DNA of 64,000 bases, from NCBI RefSeq assembly GCF_900102035.1, contig NZ_LT629689.1:5614501-5678500 (forward strand), written 5' to 3'. The position numbers and the translations under genes were made by a program. Positions 48,001 through 56,181 of the stretch are shown here, in pieces; position 1 is the stretch's first letter; each line of letters begins with the position of its first letter. This DNA comes from Pseudomonas extremaustralis (GTDB lineage Bacteria > Pseudomonadota > Gammaproteobacteria > Pseudomonadales > Pseudomonadaceae). Below the pieces are notes generated by a model. That model did no database searches, had not been told where the DNA came from, and worked only from the letters and a program-made list of their open reading frames with translations.

Positions 48001-50097
48001 CTGATCCTCCGGGACGGGGAGAAGGACATTGATATCGGTGAGATCAACCTGGGCATGAGCGTGCGTGATGCAGTCTATGTCCCTGCCTCCAGTCGTTCAA
48101 AACGCGTACAGGCAGGCTCCCAGTTGTTCATCCAAAGTCAGCAGAACAAGACATCAATGACGCGTCGTCGTGGTGCGATGGAGCGGATCCTGAACCGGCA
48201 GTCAGTGCTGCCTGATTTGATGGATTACTTCGACGAGAAATGCAAGCTGGCACCAAGGGGGTATGCTGAAGAGCCTACCGTTTCGGACTTTGCAGTGTAC
48301 GAACGCACCACAGCGAGTGGTACGGTCATCGGGCTGAACGAAGCCCAGCGCGCCGCGTTCACGCAGCTCATCACTACAGGGCCAGTAGGCCTTTTGCAGG
48401 GACCTCCAGGGACAGGTAAAACTGAGTTCATCGCGGCCTTCATCCATTACCTGATCAGCAAGGTCGGAGTGCGAAACATCCTTCTTGTCAGCCAGTCTCA
48501 TGAGGCTGTGAATACTGCAGCAGAACGGATCCGCGCGCACTGCCGTCGACTGAACACCGAGCTCAACGTTGTACGCTTCAGCAACCGCGACCAGGTTGTT
48601 TCTGAGGAGCTCCTGGACGTTTATTCTCGCAACATTGTCGACCGTCAGAGAAATGGGTTTAGCGCTGAGCTGAAGGAACGCGTGGGTTCCATGGCTTCGT
48701 CGTTGGGTTTGGGCAAAGCTTTCGTCCAGACGATGGTGGATGTGAATCAGCGAGTGTTCCACTTGGTTCGGTCGTTGAAAAAGCTGGACGAGGAAATTCA
48801 GCGTGCACAAAAGGGCAACGGGGCAGATCGAAGGGCGTTGCAGACGCTGAAGTCCTCTCTGATGGGCGAGCTGAATCTGAATGCCACCTTGTTTCTTGGC
48901 GAACTGGTTGAGGGCGAAAGCACTCCCCAAGAATTACTGGAGCGCGTCTATGACCATGTCCAAACCGTTCATGGAGTTAGGCCCCCAGAGTTTAAACACT
49001 GCCTTGACCTGATTCAGCTTTCTCAGGAGTACGTTGAGCGTCTGTCGAGCAACAGGGCCAATTATGATGAGTTCCTGATGCGGTCCAGGACATTGGTTTG
49101 CGGAACGTGCGTGGGTATTGGGCTGCAACATCTCAAGCTTTCAGAAACCCACTTCGACTGGGTCATCATCGACGAAGCTGCTCGATCGGCGCCGAGTGAA
49201 TTGGCGATCGCCATGCAGGTGGGCTCTCGGGTCCTGCTAGTCGGCGACCACAACCAGCTGCGCCCTACGTATGAGGAAGAACATAAGGCAGCCATTGCCC
49301 GTTCCCTGGGTGTCACCACGAGCTCAGCCGAATTCCAGCAGGTCATGCGAAGCGACTTCGAGCGAGTGTTCCAATCCCCGTATGGTCGTGCCACACGGGC
49401 GACGCTCAATACGCAGTATCGAATGCTCCCAGCGATTGGCGATCTAGTTAACGAGATCTTCTACGACATTGACCTTGAGAACGGCTACAGACCAAGTCCT
49501 GCCTATTTTTCGCAAAACGTGCCCGAGTGCCTGTCACATGTGGTCACTTGGGTCGACACCAGCGAGTTAGGCAAAAAAGCCTACGACAGCGGCACGCTGA
49601 GCCTGTCCAACAGTGCTGAAGCGGACGCGATCATCCGACTGCTGGAAGAAATCGCAGAGGACACCGAATTTTGTGCGGGCATGGCTAAGGAGATGGCCGA
49701 ATCGCAAGAGCCCCCAATCGGGGTCATCTGCATGTATCTCGACCAGAGGAAACTGGTGAGAAAGAGGTTTGCCGAGAAAAACTGGTCGGAGGAGTTCCGC
49801 AAGCTCGTAAAAATCGAGACCGTCGACAGTTATCAGGGTAAAGAAAACAACATAATCATCGTCTCACTGACCCGGGCCAAAGCGGATCAATCACCTGGCT
49901 TTCTGGCGACCCCGAATCGTATCAACGTCGCGATGTCACGCGCGATGGAGCGGTTGGTCATCGTAGGCAGTTTGAAAATGTGGAGCGGTAGGAACGCGAG
50001 GCTTCCATTAGGTCACGTAGCCAGCTTTATCCAGACGAAACAGGACACGATCAACTATTGCATCAAACCAGTGACGCCGGCCAGGAGGGTTGTCTGA
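45061..50097 (+). CDS. NERD - double kinase - SF1 helicase fusion protein (Mokosh type I MkoA-like)
   Basis: A 1678-residue fusion. Residues about 60-170 are a NERD nuclease-like domain (GEFDLVIV...VVELKHW, with the D-ExK pattern near 81-97). Residues 260-490 form a first kinase-like fold with HRDLGDHSVW near 367 but no DFG, so possibly inactive. Residues 560-790 form a second kinase fold with SHGDLHPHNVKV near 644 and LLDCPDF. The C-terminal 600 residues are a Upf1-like SF1 helicase: Walker A GPPGTGKTE near 1116, IIDEAARS near 1370, GDHNQLRPTY, LNTQYRMLP, DSYQGKENN and NVAMSRAMERLVIVG. Kinase plus RNA/DNA helicase followed by a PLD-like partner matches Mokosh type I in outline. A NERD-kinase pair also recalls PglW, but PglW lacks this helicase. 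Confidence 0.78.
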   Translation: MDVRYWEGGLLSFEIDAIDKMAKAFGPKELPPEPVAGSTKGKSFDVLKQLKKPEAGHGVWPWRGYAGFRFANSRGADGEFDLVIVTHSLVLVVELKHWRGEITNHGGKWHQDGKETEVSPVDKTRRKTYELRKRIKGLKSRLPGGKEPWIDFCVVLTGKCTLNLPEVEMQHVMVLDDFLEMADPKRFKDRFNARSNIGLNEHFGFFDGIINEGTVKPKELVVDDYRAQSQAVFTHPTDVYREYDAVNIHNKDDRAMVRLWDFSKLDDTRARTAEGRYRILSRERDVMVHLRRRDQELMNRCARPKRNTSPDSVTEQYAELLEMPDGHYRLNEFINRFVERMTAHERVQLFKILLAQFAGLHGFKIAHRDLGDHSVWFSPSSSIALSNFISAYYQPVGTLGDLRTLLSIGAIALPEDQNTAMEGSTPFRRDVFALGLMGWHLLQARPMPLKLDVAYVAGVQAQVESSEDWPAKVLVQALQNDPKERFDHASAFQQALSDSTPDNSASFEFDNRRLDVFSTDLRLSSAYREDDEPITDTAEKLIYRSGPLVVKSWPSINARDPKDGQGPMLMAFFEVLEQLKGSGFTFLPKIEHFGYDRSGNPFLAQEHIDGEHWDELKGLSVETRIVVAHGLIDAVDGLHGQQLSHGDLHPHNVKVNVGSAPENTQVYLLDCPDFSASGTSPVNTRYSPVLENCTPAERDNFAVMRMVFELLDMDWDAPSQKDIPVLRAAVAHEMDTESGFLSLDRFKDALEAAFAPAKTIETVSVVLRNRSGEAFEILPDNGKVFVVVKPYQRAPTKALEVTFAGVGGQLTAEFDPASRHFVNAFKANQEMRVPAYLARQANHHIEARFSVSGGTSVNVYELTKLLAKDEAFLSLAAQVHDAEVRKQAAIEDGESVADSITGEDEDNGLAIDEAQLEAVKLRSFPVSQIWKTITSTELEAQPSFRVSEEPHFHKDGVGLLIPYSMDAKALEGFEAGDNIRLILRDGEKDIDIGEINLGMSVRDAVYVPASSRSKRVQAGSQLFIQSQQNKTSMTRRRGAMERILNRQSVLPDLMDYFDEKCKLAPRGYAEEPTVSDFAVYERTTASGTVIGLNEAQRAAFTQLITTGPVGLLQGPPGTGKTEFIAAFIHYLISKVGVRNILLVSQSHEAVNTAAERIRAHCRRLNTELNVVRFSNRDQVVSEELLDVYSRNIVDRQRNGFSAELKERVGSMASSLGLGKAFVQTMVDVNQRVFHLVRSLKKLDEEIQRAQKGNGADRRALQTLKSSLMGELNLNATLFLGELVEGESTPQELLERVYDHVQTVHGVRPPEFKHCLDLIQLSQEYVERLSSNRANYDEFLMRSRTLVCGTCVGIGLQHLKLSETHFDWVIIDEAARSAPSELAIAMQVGSRVLLVGDHNQLRPTYEEEHKAAIARSLGVTTSSAEFQQVMRSDFERVFQSPYGRATRATLNTQYRMLPAIGDLVNEIFYDIDLENGYRPSPAYFSQNVPECLSHVVTWVDTSELGKKAYDSGTLSLSNSAEADAIIRLLEEIAEDTEFCAGMAKEMAESQEPPIGVICMYLDQRKLVRKRFAEKNWSEEFRKLVKIETVDSYQGKENNIIIVSLTRAKADQSPGFLATPNRINVAMSRAMERLVIVGSLKMWSGRNARLPLGHVASFIQTKQDTINYCIKPVTPARRVV

Positions 50098-51536
50098 TGG
50101 AGCTTAACCCAGTTGTTCTATTCGAGCTGGACGTCGTGGTCCCTGCGCAACAGTTCCGTATCGAGTACACCCTTGTGGACAAAGGGGGGTTACCGGTTGT
50201 ACCGGAATTTCTTCTGCGACTGCTCAAGATTTCAGCGCTGCTGCCAGCTGAAATCGGCAATTATTTTGGGTTTACAGCTCAAGAGCTGAGTTTTGCAATC
50301 ACACCTTTTTTACAAACGGGCGAGCTTAAAACGCGCCCGGATGGACGAATAGAGTTGACGGATAAGGGCCGTAGCTTGTTCGCAGGCAACCATGAGTCAC
50401 CGATTGTGAAACGCAAGGAAGAGCGCGAGCAGATGTTCGTGTTTGATCTCCTAACGTTTACATGCCTGGGGAAAAGTCTAGGGGATGCAGATTCTAAAAG
50501 GTGCCTGGAATTGCAGGCACCCAGCGATACGCTCTCTGAGTCAGGTACGAAGGCCGTCGGTGCCTTCATGCGGCAAATCTACGACATTCATCGGGCTGGA
50601 CACCTGGGTGGGCAGTCGCAGGATGCTGGGCCGCCGGAGCTCTACAAAGTTGCGGGTGTGCAAAAAGTAAGAGACGGTTGGGAGAAAATAGAAGAGCGCG
50701 TCAGCCTTGATGCCGACTCTCGGCTGGTACGCTTTGTCGCGAAGGAAGGGCTGCGGGAAAACGAGATCTACATGCGTCAGCGTACGGAGCAGTTGAGCCG
50801 AATGCTGGGCAGAGAAAACCTCGATCAGGTTCTGCAGCTCGCCGACATCCTGGGCGATTCGGACGCCTACGACTTCGTGTCTTCAAATGGTCTGGACCTT
50901 TCTGCCCTGTACTACAGCGCGAGTGCCGTTGCACAGGTTAGAGAGTCTTCCGGGCTGCGACTTTTTGGATCGCTACAGCTGCAGCAAAACTGGGACAGAG
51001 TTTTTTCCGTGCTGCGCAAACATCAGAAAGCAGTTCAGAGTGAATCCCACGCTGCTCCGATCAGCCTGTCCTGGATGGCTCCGGCTTCACATGAGCTCTG
51101 GGGACGCTCGGCCAGGCATGAGCAGATGTGCAGTGCATTTTCTGATTTATCAAAAACAAAAAGCAAGGGAGGCGCGAATGATGGAAAACTTGTATTCGAC
51201 GCCAAAATGCTTATCCCGGTTTCTGCCAGTGACGATTGGCCGGCGATCAAGCGCGCAAAAGCAGATTGCAATAAGGCTAGACTGCTGCTTTGTGGCTTTG
51301 TTGAGTCAGAGCAACTGGCGCCGCTTGAGGCAATCGTCATTCACGGCAAATGCGCGGTCGTGGTTTACCATTTAATTTTGCCGGCGTTGTCCCCAGTGCC
51401 GATACCCTTTGGTTTCATCACCGAGGATCCCGCCAAGATCCTTAATGTTGAAAACCTCATCAACCGCACGATGGGCGAGTACGTCACAGGTAATACACCG
51501 CGTTTCCTCGGCAGCTTCGAACCACCTGCGACCTGA
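50097..51536 (+). CDS. Winged-helix/PLD-like partner of the kinase-helicase (MkoB-like)
   Basis: The ATG at 50097 overlaps the last base of the upstream stop and follows AGGAGG, giving 479 residues; longer readings lie inside the helicase gene. Residues 35-105 look like a winged helix (LLRLLKISALLPAEIGNYFG, LKTRPDGRIELTDKGR). The C-terminal part, residues 385-450, resembles a phospholipase D-fold half with KARLLLCGFVE and VIHGKCAVVVYHL. The HxK is present but the Asp of HxKxxxxD is replaced by Val and no second copy was seen, so it may be inactive or atypical. Tight coupling implies one complex with the kinase-helicase. Assignment to MkoB is tentative. Confidence 0.65.
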   Translation: MELNPVVLFELDVVVPAQQFRIEYTLVDKGGLPVVPEFLLRLLKISALLPAEIGNYFGFTAQELSFAITPFLQTGELKTRPDGRIELTDKGRSLFAGNHESPIVKRKEEREQMFVFDLLTFTCLGKSLGDADSKRCLELQAPSDTLSESGTKAVGAFMRQIYDIHRAGHLGGQSQDAGPPELYKVAGVQKVRDGWEKIEERVSLDADSRLVRFVAKEGLRENEIYMRQRTEQLSRMLGRENLDQVLQLADILGDSDAYDFVSSNGLDLSALYYSASAVAQVRESSGLRLFGSLQLQQNWDRVFSVLRKHQKAVQSESHAAPISLSWMAPASHELWGRSARHEQMCSAFSDLSKTKSKGGANDGKLVFDAKMLIPVSASDDWPAIKRAKADCNKARLLLCGFVESEQLAPLEAIVIHGKCAVVVYHLILPALSPVPIPFGFITEDPAKILNVENLINRTMGEYVTGNTPRFLGSFEPPAT

Positions 51537-51775
51537 GCGCTACGAACGTAGAGACACTGGCAGTAGTGGAGGGTAGAGGCGTCGATCTTTCGACCCGTGG
51601 GTCGGCTGCTTTTGCGTACACCAGATGATTGCGAACATTTTGTTAGCCCCCTCGCCGCGATGGCTTGGGGTCGGCGCTCAGGACTTGGGGATGGATGTGC
51701 ATCATTGATGGCACACCCCAGGTAGTGCCCACCCCCGTAGCGCTGCTGTAGTCCTCCAATAACTCGCTAAGCGGG

Positions 51776-51833
51776 TGGTCAAGTCGAACGCAAATGCCTG
51801 GTCAAGTGGTGTGCAATTTCCCAAATTGCGGTC
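51776..51833 (+). repeat. Right imperfect inverted repeat bounding the kinase-helicase cassette
   Basis: Begins TGGTCAAGTCGAACGCAAA, with GGTCAAGT twice, 23 bases apart; inverted match to 44644-44701. It abuts the outer end of the IS21-family element, a few bases from its terminal repeats. The stretch from 51537 to 51775 between the partner gene and this repeat holds no recognised gene. Confidence 0.7.
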
Positions 51834-51942
51834 TTGCATGGGCATTCCACGCCATCCGGCCACTCAGTCCACCAACATCCGGCCACCTATTCCACGGTCA
51901 TCCGGCCGGGCAGTCGGAGCGCAGCGACGCAGGTTTGCATTG

Positions 51943-52201
51943 TTAGTCTGAAGTCTCTGTCGCCGTCAATTTCGTTGCGCGTCTGCGCATCGATTCGCCC
52001 TTCAGTTCGATCCGATAAGCGTTGTGCACCAGCCGGTCGAGGATCGCATCGCCCAAGGTCGGATCGCCGATCAGCGCATGCCATTTGTCCACCGGCATTT
52101 GGCTGGTCACCAGCGTCGAGCGGTTGCCGTAGCGGTCGTCCAGCAGTTCAAGCATGTCGCGCCGTTGCGCAGCGGTAAACGGCGCCAGGCCCCAGTCGTC
52201 C
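51943..52201 (-). pseudogene. istB: 3' part of istB (IS21 helper ATPase), cut by the RIT element
   Basis: The minus strand encodes DDWGLAPFTAAQRRDMLELLDDRYGNR...STLVTSQMPVDKWHALIGDPTLGDAILDRLVH, the C-terminal half of the IstB ATPase with the GNRSTLVTSQ sensor region. It joins precisely with the N-terminal part ending LLILD at 55667: deleting the RIT restores LLILDDWGL. IstB cannot be made in one piece, so this IS copy is probably unable to transpose on its own. Confidence 0.93.
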
Positions 52202-52204
52202 AAT

Positions 52205-52222
52205 AATGTTGAGCTCAACATT
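52205..52222. repeat. 18-bp perfect palindrome at the left RIT boundary
   Basis: AATGTTGAGCTCAACATT is its own reverse complement. It lies between the istB sequence (ending 52201) and the left 33-bp terminal repeat of the RIT (from 52225), with no counterpart at the right end. It is therefore either an unpaired terminal part of the element or a junction left by the recombination. Confidence 0.85.
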
Positions 52223-52224
52223 AC

Positions 52225-52257
52225 TGGACTTATGTTACGCACCTCGTTATGTGGAGT
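52225..52257 (+). repeat. Left 33-bp terminal inverted repeat of the RIT
   Basis: Perfect inverted match to 55634-55666. Contains CCTCGTTATGTGGAG, whose inverted imperfect copy ACTCAACATAACGAG lies 45 bases further inside. Confidence 0.93.
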
Positions 52258-52362
52258 AGCGGCTTTCAGCCCGCCATTGGTCTGACTTTGGAGTGTCCGT
52301 ACTCAACATAACGAGTCCCAGGGGTAACGTGGATTTCTCCATCGAACGCAATGGAGAACATC

Positions 52363-53595
52363 ATGCTCTCTCGAATCTTCCCCAAGACACATCGACGCTA
52401 TGTCGAATCGCCCGCTGGCTGCTGGTTCGAAGGCTTTGCGGACTGGCTAACGTCCGTCGGCTACGCACGCGGTCCCACTTGCCATCACGTTCACAGACTT
52501 AAACTGGTGCTTGAACGCATCGAATCGATCGCACCGGATGCCAATTTCTCGGTACACCAACTCGATACGATATTCACTTCGGTGCGAACTCGACCTCAAT
52601 ACCGTGCAACCCGGTGTGCCTTTGAACGCTTTCTGGCTGCTCGCAGGCTTCTGACCATAGAACCCGATGTCGATCGGTTTGTCCCGCTACTCAAGGTATA
52701 CCGCCATCACCTCATTGAGGTTCGCGGCTTGGCGCCGCCAACGGTAAGTCAACATATCTCGACCATTGCCGAATTTCTGACGCAGTCCGTGCCACATGAG
52801 GCGGCGCTTCTGGATCTGTCGGCGCCAGCCGTAGAACAGTTTGTCATTACCAAGGGCCAACTGATGAAGCGCCAGAGCCTGCAGCATCCTATCGCCAGAT
52901 TGCGTGCCTTTCTCCGCTACTGTTTCGACCACGGCTATATTCAGGAACGTCTCTATATGATCGACACGCCGCGCACCTATCGCGATGAAGCCCCGCCGCG
53001 TGCTATTGCCTGGCATTTGGTGCAGCAACTATTGCAGTCAGTCGATCGCAACAGCAAAGCCGGTTGGCGCGACTACGCCATCCTGCACTTGATGGCTTAC
53101 TACGGATTGCGGCCATCGGAGATCGTGGCGCTCACCGTGGCATCGATAGATTGGACAGCCCGGACGTTGCGTGTCGATCAGCGTAAGACCCGCTCGATCT
53201 TGATCCTGCCGCTATCCGATCCAACGCTGAGCCTGCTCAAGCGATATTTGCATTGCGGTCGGCCTAGCAGCACTTGGCCGGAATTGTTCCTGCGGGTAAG
53301 AACACCGCTGGCTCCGATACAGCATTATGCGGTCTGCGAACTCTACGAGAAGCGCGCGCGGCAAAGCGGACTGTCGCTCGGTGGCAGCTCTTCCTATTGC
53401 CTGCGCCACGCCTTCGCCATGCGACTGCTTGAGCGCGGTGTAGGCGTCAAGGCGATCGGCGATCTGCTTGGGCATCGCTCGCTGGAAAGCACTTGCGTTT
53501 ACCTTCGGCTGCAAACCGAGTCGTTACGTGACGTGGCACTACCCCTTCCATGCCGGCATGCTGCGCAAAAGGGGGATCACCATGTTCTCCACTGA
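52363..53595 (+). CDS. RIT tyrosine recombinase, first gene
   Basis: 410 residues from the ATG at 52363, which has GGAG at good spacing; an in-frame ATG 12 bases upstream is possible. The N-terminal SAM-like core-binding domain is followed by the catalytic domain with Arg in YYGLRPSEIVAL near residue 250, then LRHAFAMRLLERGVGVKAIGDLLGHRSLESTCVYLR, which supplies HxxR-type residues, the second His and the nucleophilic Tyr. The stop overlaps the next start by 14 bases. Looks intact. Confidence 0.9.
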   Translation: MLSRIFPKTHRRYVESPAGCWFEGFADWLTSVGYARGPTCHHVHRLKLVLERIESIAPDANFSVHQLDTIFTSVRTRPQYRATRCAFERFLAARRLLTIEPDVDRFVPLLKVYRHHLIEVRGLAPPTVSQHISTIAEFLTQSVPHEAALLDLSAPAVEQFVITKGQLMKRQSLQHPIARLRAFLRYCFDHGYIQERLYMIDTPRTYRDEAPPRAIAWHLVQQLLQSVDRNSKAGWRDYAILHLMAYYGLRPSEIVALTVASIDWTARTLRVDQRKTRSILILPLSDPTLSLLKRYLHCGRPSSTWPELFLRVRTPLAPIQHYAVCELYEKRARQSGLSLGGSSSYCLRHAFAMRLLERGVGVKAIGDLLGHRSLESTCVYLRLQTESLRDVALPLPCRHAAQKGDHHVLH

Positions 53596-54553
53596 GACCG
53601 CACTCGACCTGAGCATTGCGCGCTATCTGCAACTTCAGCGATCGCTTGGTCGAGCTTATGAAAATGAAGAGCGTGTCCTCACGTCGGTCCGCCGGTTCCT
53701 GGTGGCGGCGACAGGTACAGATCTGGACTACGATCGCTTCCTTGAGTGGTGCAACACGCTCGCCGGGCTTAGCAGCACGGTGCGACGCAACCGGCAGCGC
53801 ATCGTGCGCAATTTTTGCCTGTATCGACAGCGCACCGAACCGCAGTGCTTTGTACCCGACCCCAACCACTTCCCACGACCCTGTCCCGCTGTCACCCCCG
53901 TCATCTTCGGTTCGAGCGAGGTCGCGAGTATGCTCGCGGCTGCGGAGCAATTAGGTCCGGTGCCCACGTCGCCTCTGCGGCCAGCGGTCCTGCGGCTGGC
54001 CGTCGTGCTCCTCTATACGGCAGGATTACGTCGCGGCGAACTGCTACGGCTGACCCTAGCCGATGCCGACTCGGCGCAAGGCGTATTGCATATCCGCGAA
54101 TCGAAGTTCCACAAGTCCCGCTTCGTTCCACTATCGCAGGACGCCCATCGTGAACTGCGCGCCTATCTCAAGCAGCGGCTGGCGCCGCCCTTCAGCATCA
54201 CGCCGAATTCTCCCTTGCTGTGCAACTGCGCCAGAGGCTTGCGCGGCTATACGGGGACAGGAATAAGCCGTGGCATCCAAACGCTATTCCAAACGGCAGA
54301 TGTTCACAGTAGCGATGGTCGACGGCCGCGGATTCATGACTTTCGGCATAGCTTTGCCGTTCAGGCACTGCTGCGTTGGTATCGGCAAGGCGCCGATGTG
54401 CAATCCAACTTACCGAAACTAGCGCTGTATATGGGACACGTGTCGATTGTCTCTACCGCTTATTACCTGCGCTGGATGCCGGATATTGCGGCAGCGGCCA
54501 GTGATCGCTTCCAAGACCACTTCGGCCATTTGATTGTTGGAGGTGCGCCATGA
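53582..54553 (+). CDS. RIT tyrosine recombinase, second gene
   Basis: 323 residues; the ATG at 53582 is chosen because it follows AAGGGGGA and begins the family start MFSTETALDLSIARYLQLQRSLGR. Catalytic residues are visible in AGLRRGELLRL near residue 147, HDFRHSFAVQALLRWY near residue 253, and YMGHVSIVSTAYYL with the nucleophilic Tyr. It overlaps both neighbours (14 bases before, four after), which ties production of the three recombinases together. Confidence 0.9.
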   Translation: MFSTETALDLSIARYLQLQRSLGRAYENEERVLTSVRRFLVAATGTDLDYDRFLEWCNTLAGLSSTVRRNRQRIVRNFCLYRQRTEPQCFVPDPNHFPRPCPAVTPVIFGSSEVASMLAAAEQLGPVPTSPLRPAVLRLAVVLLYTAGLRRGELLRLTLADADSAQGVLHIRESKFHKSRFVPLSQDAHRELRAYLKQRLAPPFSITPNSPLLCNCARGLRGYTGTGISRGIQTLFQTADVHSSDGRRPRIHDFRHSFAVQALLRWYRQGADVQSNLPKLALYMGHVSIVSTAYYLRWMPDIAAAASDRFQDHFGHLIVGGAP

Positions 54554-55575
54554 AGCCCGCTCGGCCCAACTCGCTTGGTAATTGCATCACGCACTTCTTC
54601 CGGGAATACCTGCCCGAGCTCCGTGGCATGAGCCTGCACACGATTCGCAGTTATCGCGATGCTGTCGTGCTGTACTTGCGATTTGCCTCAGCTCGCAGCA
54701 AACGAGGCGTCGAGGATTTGGACCTCGACGATTTTACGGCAGATCGAGTCAGCCAATTCCTGACGCATCTGGAACAGGAGCGTCACAATGGTGTCGCGAC
54801 GCGCAATGCACGGCTGGCCGCTATCCATACCTTTGCCCGATTCCTGGCCAGCGAACACCCGGAGCATCTAGCCGAGCTGCAGCGGGTACTTGGGCTGCCG
54901 TTCAAGCGCGGCGCCCGAAGCGTACCCATGGCGTATTTCGAGGCTGACGAAGTCGACGCGATGCTCAATAGCATTGATCGCACTACCAACTCGGGGCGGC
55001 GCGACTATGCGTTGTTTGCACTGATGTTCAATACCGGTGCGCGCGTGCAGGAGGTACTCGATCTGCAGGTACGCGACGTGAGAACCGAGCCACCGCACCA
55101 AGTACGTCTGCGTGGCAAGGGCGGGAAGATTCGTTTATGTCCCATCTGGCCGCATACCGCGGGGTTGTTGCGGGAACTGGCTCAGCAGTCGGTACAGACC
55201 CTAACGCCGGAGGCGTTTCTGTTCACCAACCGACACGGTGCCAAACTCACGCGGTTCGGTGTTCGCTACCTCCTCAAGAAATATGTGGCCGCGGGTACAC
55301 CGGTGGCCAACACCATGCGAGAGAAGCGACTTCATCCGCATTCGCTTCGACACGCCACAGCGGTTCATTTGCTCAAGGCTGGCGTTGACTTCGCCACCAT
55401 TAGCCAGTGGCTGGGCCATGCGACGCTGAACACCACCATGGTCTATGCCCGGGTGGATTTGGATATCAAGCGCCAAGCGCTTGCCCAGGTGTTCCCCGAA
55501 GTACTGGCACCGCCACGTGCCGGCCATCTGTCGCCGGCTGCGGTCGATGTGGTCGATTGGCTGAAACGGCTGTGA
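54550..55575 (+). CDS. RIT tyrosine recombinase, third gene (XerC/D-like)
   Basis: 341 residues, starting ATGA-overlapped with the second gene. Core-binding domain HTIRSYRDAVVLYLRFA; catalytic Arg in NTGARVQEVLDLQ near residue 162, HSLRHATAVHLLKAGVDFATISQWLGHATLNTTMVYARVD near residue 263 with HxxR, H and Tyr. It ends 58 bases before the right terminal repeat. Confidence 0.9.
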   Translation: MKPARPNSLGNCITHFFREYLPELRGMSLHTIRSYRDAVVLYLRFASARSKRGVEDLDLDDFTADRVSQFLTHLEQERHNGVATRNARLAAIHTFARFLASEHPEHLAELQRVLGLPFKRGARSVPMAYFEADEVDAMLNSIDRTTNSGRRDYALFALMFNTGARVQEVLDLQVRDVRTEPPHQVRLRGKGGKIRLCPIWPHTAGLLRELAQQSVQTLTPEAFLFTNRHGAKLTRFGVRYLLKKYVAAGTPVANTMREKRLHPHSLRHATAVHLLKAGVDFATISQWLGHATLNTTMVYARVDLDIKRQALAQVFPEVLAPPRAGHLSPAAVDVVDWLKRL

Positions 55576-55633
55576 GTGGTTATGTGGAGTTCGGGCGGCT
55601 GGAGTCGGCGCAGCGCGCCATGTTTACTGCTCA

Positions 55634-55666
55634 ACTCCACATAACGAGGTGCGTAACATAAGTCCA
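55634..55666 (-). repeat. Right 33-bp terminal inverted repeat of the RIT
   Basis: Exact reverse complement of 52225-52257. A GTCCA lies at its outer edge (55662-55666) and also at 52198-52202 in istB, a possible 5-bp shared target sequence. Confidence 0.93.
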
Positions 55667-56162
55667 GGATCAGGAGGTCGGTCTTGGCATAACCCGCCAT
55701 CAGTTTCGCGAAGCGCCCGTCGCCGTGGGCCAGGCCTAGTTCTTCCATCAAGCGCGGCAAGCGCAGATAACGCACGCTGTAACCGTCGCGGCAGGCCTTG
55801 TGAGCCAGCGCGCAGGCGAGCCAGGTTTTGCCCACGCCAGTTGGGCCGCCGATGATCAGGTTCAGGCCGTCGCGCAGCCACTGGCCGCTGCCCAGTTGCA
55901 GGATCAGAGATTTGTCCAGGCCGCGCGGGCTGCGGTAGTCGATGTCTTCCAGGCAGGCGTTATGGCGCAGTCGTGCGGCTTTGAGGCGAGTAGTCAGGCG
56001 GGCGTCTTCGCGCTCGGTCAGCTCGCGGTCGACCATCAGACCGAGGCGTTCGTCGAAGCTGAGATCGTTGATGTCAGGCGTTGCGTGTTGTTCGCCAAGC
56101 GCCTTGATCATGCCGTGCAGGCGCAGGGTTTGTAGCTTGTCGAGTGTCGGGTTGGGCAGCAT
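55667..56162 (-). pseudogene. istB: 5' part of istB (IS21 helper ATPase), cut by the RIT element
   Basis: The minus strand encodes the start MLPNPTLDKLQTLRLHGMIKAL, Walker A IIGGPTGVGKTWLACALAH near residue 107, and ends GYAKTDLLILD at the RIT boundary, where the Walker B Asp lies. The frame runs on into RIT sequence for about 75 codons without meaning. IstB normally stimulates IstA transposition. Confidence 0.93.
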
Positions 56163-56181
56163 GTTGGTGCTCCTTTTTCAG

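Larger units (their letters stand above)
52225..55666 (+). mobile_element. RIT element (recombinases in trio)
   Basis: Three overlapping tyrosine-recombinase genes in one direction are bounded by 33-bp perfect inverted repeats (52225-52257 and 55634-55666, TGGACTTATGTTACGCACC at the outer left). Each end also has an inner inverted copy of the ATAACGAG/CTCCACATAAC-like core (52301-52315 and 55578-55590), giving paired inverted sites that are probably recombinase binding sites. The element sits in istB. Such trios move as a unit; the roles of the three proteins in excision and insertion are not fully known. Confidence 0.9.

Noticed and set aside
45061..50097. BREX PglW kinase
   Set aside because: NERD and kinase folds are shared, but a C-terminal Upf1-like helicase is fused and no pglX, pglZ or brxC is nearby.
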